Assembly: GCA_003194525.1 (NCBI GenBank)
Contig: NBIV01000714.1
Coordinates: 1 to 24,240 of the forward strand
DNA: 24,240 nucleotides
Origin: Gracilariopsis chorda
Lineage: Eukaryota > Rhodophyta > Florideophyceae > Gracilariales > Gracilariaceae
Direction of reading: 5' to 3'
The notes beneath the pieces were generated by a model. It had not been told where the DNA came from and ran no database searches. It was given only the letters and a program-made list of their open reading frames with translations. Shown piece after piece: positions 17,267-24,240 of the stretch. The position numbers and the translations under genes are program-made. Each line of letters starts with the position of its first letter. Within the stretch, counting starts at the first letter, position 1.

Positions 17267-18972
17267 TCAAAGGTCTTGCTGTATGTCATTGCTGGTGCCT
17301 TCCTTCGTTTGTTCCTTGCTCGATATGATCGCCTTGGCCACCGTTTTGCCTCTTGAATGAATTAGCGTGTGGGGCCACTGTTCCTTGATGGCTGGCCAGA
17401 TGTACTTCAATGTAGCATACTGGTACAGCCTTTTCCAAGCTTTCCTTGCGCCTGGATGGAATTGGCATGTCACAAATGGGCCTGGGTTGAACGGTTCCTT
17501 TTTCCTATCATTTTGAAGATAGGATTCCCGATCCTTATAGCTAACATACTTGATAGCTTCCTTTAGGTATTTCCTCGTGTACCCTCGTTGAGATAGCTTT
17601 CCAAAGAGAAAAGGCTACCTTCCTTTTCCATACGTCTTCAGAGTTTGTGTTGCGGAGATAGCGAATCATTTCTCCTTTCACAATACCAATAAAGACGTGT
17701 TCCGGATGGTCTGATTTGCCATGGAGATAAAGGAATTTTGAGATCGGTTTTGTATAAACCATCAAGTCAAGACGATTTTCCTTATAAAACCTTTTTCCTT
17801 TGTAGATTTCCAAATCAAGGTATACCGCTCTTCCAGGGCTTACTACATATGTGAGTGATAGGTTTGTTGAAGCGTTCAGGTATCCCAAAATTTTTTGGGG
17901 GTCACCTATGCTCCTTAGAATCATAAACCCATCGTCAAATATAGCGCCTCTGAAAGATGATATCCTTGGCAAATCTTCTGAAGATCGGTTGGAACTTGAA
18001 ATACAGGTACAGATTGGCAAAAGCCGGAGCTTACTGCTGTTCCTGTTGCTGTACCAGTTTCCTGCTTGTACGTCTTCCCGTCCACTGTTATGAAGTTATT
18101 CTTCATAATGAAGCGTAGGACTTGAGCCCAGAAGAAAGTTCTGGGTTTGGAAGATATGAGGCAAGCATTCCACCAGTGTTTCTGCATGCATCATCGATGT
18201 CAATGTTAGGGTAACATCTTTCGACATCATAAGTAACGAAGATGCAGTCTTTGGGCAGATACAGCTGTTCCAATTGCCGCACGGCCTGTTTGCTGTTTGA
18301 CAGTGATAACTCTGATACTCTGTACAACCTCATTCAGGACGGAGCTTAGCCTTTGAGATAAACCACTCAATATGAATGAACATTGAGCGGTTATAGGCCT
18401 GCTTCCAAGTGTGGACTTGTGGATCTTCGGAAGGATATAGAAGGGGTTGGGGCTTTGGCGTTCCTTAGCCTCAATCCAAAATCAGTTCCCTTTCCTGTTG
18501 AGGTAGCTTACCTATTCTGGTAAGCCTCACAAGGTTACTGAAGATCTGCTCATAAGGAAATGAGTTCACTTTAGAGAATAACACCCTTGCTTAACTCCCC
18601 TCTACGAGGTTGGAGTATACCTCTTTGTGCATAAGCACCAGGCCTAGGTTCTTGGTCTGATTCCTTCACAATCCAATTCTTCTTCCGGATGTATTCGAAC
18701 CCTTTCTTTAAGATGCTAGAAAGGGCTCCGGGCTTCCTAGTTGAGTTCACCGATTCAACAGCTTCCCTCAGGTCCCTCAGAACCATTTCGGAGGTAGACT
18801 TAGGTAGCCCTTGTCCCGTCTTCTCGAGTTTCCCAGGAAGCTTGGAGATAGCTTCGTTGAGGCAGTCCTTGAGTGAAGTCCTTATGGCAAATCCACCACC
18901 AACAGAGAGAACTCTTCGTACACAGTACGGTACTTCTTCAATCGGGATGCCAATAGGAGTGTTGAACTTCAC
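17267..18972 (-). pseudogene. ORF2 reverse transcriptase, heavily frame-broken (monomer G)
   Basis: Insertions are seen near 17610, 17938, 18031, 18135, 18180, 18297, 18474, 18581 and 18655, with a lost C near 18600. The frame changes about every 100 bases, so no RT fragment spans motifs A to C. The damage pattern is dominated by single-base insertion next to the same base, which is typical of raw long-read error. Confidence 0.8.
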
Positions 18973-19016
18973 TTCGTTGGACTGGGAAGAGCGGGGCTTC
19001 CGTGGTCTAGTACGGT

Positions 19017-19863
19017 TTAGTTTGCTTTGGCGCCCCGTTCTGGAGCGCCTTGCCCGTTTTTCGACTTGTTCTTCTTGGACGGTCCGGCCTTGGATTTACC
19101 CTTACCCGGTTTAGGGGCTTTAGGGGTTTTAGGGGCTTTAGCTCCTTCCCTTGAGGGTTTTTTATTCCCTTTAGGGGTATCCTTGGCCTTCCAGAGCGGA
19201 GAGCAGCTATCTCCTTCTTCATTGAATGGACCTCCTTGCGCAGCCGATCGACTCCTTCAGGAGCCTCCACTTCATCGGCCTCGGCAGCAGCATTCTTCAG
19301 GAGGTCCGCTGCTTTCTTCTCTCTGGTGACAAAGTCCTTGAAGACTGAGCGACATCGTTATCCCTTTTCTGCTCCTGGAGTTTGGTTTAGAAAGTTGGTC
19401 ATGTAGCGTTGGACCAGGGAGGGGATACCCGAGGGTTGGAGATCGTCAAGGAGTCCTGCGGCATAAGTGAGTGCCTCGTGGACTTTTTCCTTGGTATCTT
19501 TGACGATCTGATCCTTCTCGGCCTGAAGCTGATTCACTTCTTTGTTTCGGAGTACGATGGCGACATCGAGTACATCCTTTGTGAATTTTTCAGCCAGGGA
19601 GTCAAACTTCTCACGGAATTCATTCGCCATGGTCGCTGGGATTTGTGGCATTCGCGGCGCCACAAACCCTTTCGGCAGCGTTCCATTTCGTCGATGTTCA
19701 GAGTGCTGATTCAGAACGACGCGGCGAGAGGCAATCTTCTTCTCAATATCTTCTATCCGTTTGCCGAGGGGTGCAAGTGACGGTGTGGAAGGTGCTCCTC
19801 AATCGAGCTGTAAATCCCGTCGTTCGAAGCGGCGTTGGAAGCCGAACGGGTGCCGGGAGCCAT
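19017..19863 (-). pseudogene. ORF1 coiled-coil protein, frame-broken (monomer G)
   Basis: The ATG at 19861-19863 is kept. Extra bases near 19776, 19788 and 19381 and lost bases near 19348 and 19191 break it. Only the middle helix (about 19663-19390) reads uninterrupted. Confidence 0.8.
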
Positions 19864-20258
19864 GGTAGAGGGTGGCGGATGGCTGAGAAGAGACTGGCGA
19901 CGGCAACTGTCCCGCAAAAGGGGTTTTTAGGTTGAAATGTTGCGGTGGGGATGTGCGGCGTCGCTTCGCGGTGAGGGAAAAGGAGGGAGGGGGGGAGGAG
20001 GGAAAGGGAAGGGGGCGGGGAAGGGGAAAGGGAAAGGGAGAGAAGACGGCTTAAGGCTTAGACAGTTGACTTGGGCAGAGCGCTTTCGTCTTTATGACTC
20101 ATCAGTGCCTCGGTTGGTGGTGAGGAGAGATGAGGGGAGAAGGGATTCCACTAGGCGGGTAGCCCTTATGTAGACCTATTCTACTCACTGCTCTACGTAA
20201 TTACAGCTATGACACCTAGGCCTTGCAGACCTTAAAGGACCTGCAGGACCCGCAGGAC
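19864..20258 (-). other. Non-coding junction between ORF2 of H and ORF1 of G
   Basis: 395 bp, same parts as 4954-5345: hairpin 20227-20268 and hammerhead 20074-20109. It has small insertions in the purine tract near 20035-20044 and near 20200. Confidence 0.72.
20074..20109 (-). ncRNA. Hammerhead ribozyme, junction H/G
   Basis: Core unchanged although the surrounding monomers carry many indels. Predicted cleavage between 20078 and 20077. Confidence 0.85.
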
Positions 20259-21964
20259 TCAAAGGTCTTGCTGTATGTCATTGCTGGTGGCCTTCCTTCG
20301 TTTGTTCCTTGCTCGATATGATCGCCTTGGCCACCGTTTTGCCTCTTGAATGAATTAGCGTGTGGGGCCACTGTTCCTTGATGGCTGGCCAGATGTACTT
20401 CAATGTAGCATACTGGTACAGCCTTTTCCAAGCTTTCCTTGCGCCTGGGATGGAATTGGCATGTCACAAATGGGCCTGGGTTGAACGGTTCCTTTTTTCC
20501 TATCATTTTGAAGATAGGATTCCCGATCCTTATAGCTAACATACTTGATAGCTTCCCTTTAGGTATTTCCTCGTGTACCCTCGTTGAGATAGCTTTCCAA
20601 AGAGAAAGAGCTACCTTCCTTTTCCATACGTCTTCAGAGTTTGTGTTGCGGAGATAGCGAATCATTTCTCCTTTCACAATACCAATAAAGACGTGTTCCG
20701 GATGGTCTGATTTGCCATGGAGATAAAGGAATTTTGAGATCGGTTTTGTATAAACCATCAAGTCAAGACGATTTTCCTTATAAAAACCTTTTTCCTTTGT
20801 AGATTTCCAAATCAAGGTATACCGCTCTTCCAGGGCTTACTACATATGTGAGTGATAGGTTTGTTGAAGCGTTCAGGTATCCCAAATTTTTTTGGGGGTC
20901 ACCTATGCTCCTTAGAATCATAAACCCATCGTCAATATAGCGCCTCTGAAAGATGATATCCTTGGCAAATCTTCTGAAGATCGGTTGGAACTTGAAATAC
21001 AGGTACAGATTGGCAAAAGCCGGAGCTACTGCTGTTCCTGTTGCTGTACCAGTTTCCTGCTTGTACGTCTTCCCGTCCACTGTTATGAAGTTATTCTTCA
21101 TAATGAAGCGTAGGACTTGAGCCCAGAAGAAGTTCTGGGTTTGGAAGATATGAGGCAAGCATTCCACCAGTGTTCTGCATGCATCATCGATGTCAATGTT
21201 AGGGTAACATCTTTCGACATCATAAGTAACGAAGATGCAGTCTTTGGGCAGATACAGCTGTTCCAATTGCCGCACGGCCTGTTTGCTGTTGACAGTGATA
21301 ACTCTGATACTCTGTACAACCTCATTCAGGACGGAGCTTAGCCTTTGAGATAAACCACTCAATATGAATGAACATTGAGCGGTTATAGGCCTGCTTCCAA
21401 GTGTGGACTTGTGGATCTTCGGAAGGATATAGAAGGGGTTGGGGCTTTGGCGTTCCTTAGCCTCATCCAAAATCAGTTCCCTTTCCTGTTGAGGTAGCTT
21501 ACCTATTCTGGTAAGCCTCACAAGGTTACTGAAGATCTGCTCATAAGGAAATGAGTTCACTTTAGAGAATAAACCCTTGCTTAACTCCCCCTCTACGAGG
21601 TTGGAGTATACCTCTTTGTGCATAGCACCAAGGCCTAGGTTCTTGTCTGATTCCTTTCACAATCCAATTCTTCTTCCGGATGTATTCGAACCCTTTCTTT
21701 AAGATGCTAGAAAGGGCTCCGGGCTTCCTAGTTGAGTTCACCGATTTCAAACAGCTTCCCTCAGGTCCCTCAGAACCATTTCGGAGGTAGACTTAGGTAG
21801 CCCTTGTCCCGTCTTCTCGAGTTTCCCAGGAAGCTTGGAGATAGCTTCGTTGAGGCAGTCCTTGAGTGAAGTCCTTATGGCAAATCCACCACCAACAGAG
21901 AGAACTCTTCGTACACAGTACGGTACTTCTTCAATCGGGATGCCATAGGAGTGTTGAACTTCAC
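20259..21964 (-). pseudogene. ORF2 reverse transcriptase, frame-broken (monomer H)
   Basis: Extra bases near 20288, 20449, 20495, 20556, 20609, 20781, 21655 and 21746 and a lost base near 21945 break both ends. The central 21623-20778 section is open and keeps the DKN-distal region, FYILPKIHK and motifs A, B and C, so this copy still shows an undamaged catalytic core. Confidence 0.8.
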
Positions 21965-22008
21965 TTCGTTGGACTGGGAAGAGCGGGGCTTCCGTGGTCT
22001 AGTACGGT

Positions 22009-22851
22009 TTAGTTTTGCTTTGGCGCCCCGTTCTGGAGCGCCTTGCCCGTTTTTCGACTTGTTCTTCTTGGACGGTCCGGCCTTGGATTTACCCTTACCC
22101 GGTTTAGGGGCTTTAGGGGTTTTAGGGCTTTAGCTCCTTCCCTTGAGGGTTTTTTATTCCCTTTAGGGGTATCCTTGGCCTTCCCAGAGCGGAGAGCAGC
22201 TATCTCCTTCTTCATTGAATGGACCTCCTTGCGCAGCCGATCGACTCCTTCAGGAGCCTCCACTTCATCGGCCTCGGCAGCAGCATTCTTCAGGAGGTCC
22301 GCTGCTTTCTTCTCTCTGGTGACAAAGTCCTTGAAGACTGAAGCGACATCGTTATCCCTTTTCTGCTCCTGGAGTTGGTTTAGAAAGTTGGTCATAGCGT
22401 TGGACCAGGGAGGGGATACCCGAGGGTTGGAGATCGTCAAGGAGTCCTGCGGCATAAGTGAGTGCCTCGTGGACTTTTTCCTTGGTGTCTTTGACGATCT
22501 GATCCTTCTCGGCCTGAAGCTGATTCACTTCTTTGTTTCGGAGTACGATGGCGACATCGAGTACATCCTTTGTGAATTTTTCAGCCAGGGAGTCAAACTT
22601 CTCACGGAATTCATTCGCCATGGTCGCTGGGATTTGTGGCATTCGCGGCGCCACAAACCCTTTCGGCAGCGTTCCATTTCGTCGATGTTCAGAGTGCTGA
22701 TTCAGAACGACGCGGCGAGAGGCAATCTTCTTCTCAATATCTTCTATCCGTTTGCCGAGGGTGCAGTGACGGTGTGAAGGTGCTCCTCAATCGAGCTGTA
22801 AATCCCGTCGTTCGAAGCGGCGTTGGAAGCCGAACGGGTGCCGGGAGCCAT
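22009..22851 (-). pseudogene. ORF1 coiled-coil protein, frame-broken (monomer H)
   Basis: The ATG at 22849-22851 is kept. Lost bases near 22758, 22395 (two bases) and 22127 break the frame. An extra T lies near 22015, just before the stop. A substitution and a lost base at about 22856-22860 alter the leader just upstream of the start, but the ACCATGG context survives. Confidence 0.8.
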
Positions 22852-23239
22852 GGTAAAGGTGGCGGATGGCTGAGAAGAGACTGGCGACGGCAACTGTCCC
22901 GCAAAAGGGGTTTTTAGGTTGAAATGTTGCGGGGGGATGTGCGGCGTCGCTTCGCGGTGAGGGAAAAGGAGGGAGGGGGGAGGAGGGAAAGGGAAGGGGC
23001 GGGGAAGGGGAAAGGGAAGGGAGAGAGACGGCTTAAGGCTTAGACAGTTGACTTGGGCAGAGCGCTTTCGTCTTTATGACTCATCAGTGCCTCGGTTGGT
23101 GGTGAGGAGAGATGAGGGGAGAAGGGATTCCGCTAGGCGGGTAGCCCTTATATAGACCTATTCTACTCACTGCTCTACGTATTACAGCTATGACACCTAG
23201 GCCTTGCAGACCTTAAAGGACCTGCAGGACCCGCAGGAC
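22852..23239 (-). other. Non-coding junction between ORF2 of I and ORF1 of H
   Basis: 388 bp, same parts as 4954-5345: hairpin 23208-23249 and hammerhead 23056-23091. Two transitions, at about 23132 and 23151, are unique to this copy. Its G runs (6 G near 22975, 4 G near 22997) match those of the leader of monomer A. Confidence 0.74.
23056..23091 (-). ncRNA. Hammerhead ribozyme, junction I/H
   Basis: Identical core. Predicted cleavage between 23060 and 23059. Confidence 0.85.
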
Positions 23240-24240
23240 TCAAAGGTCTTGCTGTATGTCATTGCTGGTGCCTTCCTTCGTTTGTTCCTTGCTCGATATG
23301 ATCGCCTTGGCCACCGTTCCTCTTGAATGAATTAGCGTGTGGGGCCACTGTTCCTTGATGGCTGGCCAGATGTACTTCAATGTAGCATACTGGTACAGCC
23401 TTTTCCAAGCTTTCCTTGCGCCTGGATGGAATTGGCATGTCACAAATGGGCCTGGGTTGAACGGTTCCTTTTTCCTATCATTTTGAAGATAGGATTCCCG
23501 ATCCTTATAGCTAACATACTTGATAGCTTCCTTTAGGTATTTCCTCGTGTACCCTCGTTGAGATAGCTTTCCAAAGAGAAAGGCTACCTTCCTTTTCCAT
23601 ACGTCTTCAGAGTTTGTGTTGCGGAGATAGCGAATCATTTCTCCTTTCACAATACCAATAAAGACGTGTTCCGGATGGTCTGATTGCCATGGAGATAAAG
23701 GAATTTTGAGATGGTTTTGTATAAACCATCAAGTCAAGACGATTTTCCTTATAAAACCTTTTTCCTTTGTAGATTTCCAAATCAAGGTATACCGCTCTTC
23801 CAGGGCTTACTACATATGTGAGTGATAGGTTTGTTGAAGCGTTCAGGTATCCCAAAATTTTTTGGGGGTCACCTATGCTCCTTAGAATCATAAACCCATC
23901 GTCAATATAGCGCCTCTGAAAGATGATATCCTTGGCAAATCTTCTGAAGATCGGTTGGAACTTGAAATACAGGTACAGATTGGCAAAAGCCGGAGCTACT
24001 GCTGTTCCTGTTGCTGTACCAGTTTCCTGCTTGTACGTCTTCCCGTCCACTGTTATGAAGTTGTTCTTCATAATGAAGCGTAGGACTTGAGCCCAGAAGA
24101 AGTTCTGGGTTTGGAAGATATGAGGCAAGCATTCCACCAGTGTTCTGCATGCATCATCGATGTCAATGTTAGGGTAACTTTCGACATCATAAGTAACGAA
24201 GATGCAGTCTTTGGGCAGATACAGCTGTTCCAATTGCCGC
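23060..24240 (-). mobile_element. Monomer I, partial (lacks its 5' half)
   Basis: Only the 3' region and about the last 1,000 bp of ORF2 lie in the window. It carries the synonymous G near 24063 also seen at 214 in monomer A but not in B-H. Confidence 0.9.
23240..24240 (-). pseudogene. ORF2 reverse transcriptase, partial and frame-broken (monomer I)
   Basis: The 3' part of the RT gene from motif A to the TGA at 23240-23242. Single-base losses near 23685 and 23712 break the frame in the thumb. Two 3-base losses, near 23317 and 24178, keep frame; the second shortens motif A, replacing Arg-Cys after YDVE by Ser. Motifs B and C read normally. Confidence 0.8.

Larger units (their letters stand above)
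17087..20077 (-). mobile_element. Monomer G, complete (2,991 bp), many insertions
   Basis: Longest copy because most of its differences are single-base insertions, about fifteen in all. The leader's purine tract also differs near 20035-20044. Overall order and hammerhead are unchanged. Confidence 0.9.
20078..23059 (-). mobile_element. Monomer H, complete (2,982 bp), many indels and some substitutions
   Basis: In addition to homopolymer indels it has substitutions not explained by run-length error, for example near 20887, 21572 and 22487, so part of its divergence may be real. Confidence 0.9.
1..24240 (-). repeat. Head-to-tail tandem array of a ~2,980-bp retroelement unit
   Basis: The same unit recurs across the whole window with no spacer and no unrelated DNA. 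The eight copies of the hammerhead core start at 2182, 5162, 8141, 11122, 14102, 17083, 20074 and 23056, giving spacings of 2980, 2979, 2981, 2980, 2981, 2991 and 2982. Every copy has the same orientation. Units in the middle differ by almost nothing beyond homopolymer length. Neither array end is in the window, so true copy number and genomic location are unknown. Tandem head-to-tail copies are a known habit of Penelope-like elements, but a repeated pass of one circular template would look the same. Confidence 0.97.

Noticed and set aside
1..24240. CRISPR array or satellite DNA
   Set aside because: Units are about 3 kb and coding, with no short repeats separated by unique spacers. It is a tandem retroelement array rather than non-coding satellite.

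Overview
The window is one tandem array. A unit of about 2,980 bp repeats head to tail from the first base to the last, about 8.1 times, with no flanking or interrupting DNA. All real coding sequence is on the minus strand. Read in that direction, each unit holds a pyrimidine-rich 5' leader, ORF1 (281 codons from its ATG; coiled coil plus lysine-rich tail), ORF2 (a 565-codon reading frame encoding a Penelope-type reverse transcriptase), a short 3' region with a hairpin around the ORF2 stop codon, and a hammerhead ribozyme that marks the junction to the next unit. Taking the predicted cleavage sites as boundaries gives seven complete monomers (B-H: 2186-5165, 5166-8144, 8145-11125, 11126-14105, 14106-17086, 17087-20077, 20078-23059) and two partial ones (A: 1-2185, I: 23060-24240).

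The host is most likely a eukaryote, but it cannot be named. Penelope-like elements (PLEs) are eukaryotic, ORF1 has an ATG in a near-ideal Kozak context (ACCATGG), the standard genetic code is used, and there are no bacterial operon signals. The RT has the PLE order of motifs: a DKN segment, FYxLPKIHK, RPI, motif A with YDV, motif B with AP..ANLY, motif C YIDD, and a thumb with HPEH...RGY. No GIY-YIG endonuclease is visible in either ORF. That places it near the endonuclease-lacking PLEs (Athena-like and Coprina-like groups are the known examples). Exact clade membership needs a tree.

Inferred working model: a multimeric minus-strand transcript is cut by the hammerheads into about 2.98-kb monomer RNAs. 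Each starts about 212 nt upstream of the ORF1 ATG. ORF1 would be an RNA-binding or multimerising partner and ORF2 the polymerase. ORF2 has no ATG upstream of its conserved N-terminal segment, and its frame overlaps the 3' end of ORF1 by 79 nt in the -1 frame, so frameshifting or another non-canonical route is likely.

Sequence quality differs along the array. Monomers B-E are nearly identical, with both ORFs intact apart from one extra base in ORF1 of D. Monomers A and F-I carry many single-base indels, mostly in homopolymers, which look more like uncorrected long-read error at contig ends than biological decay.
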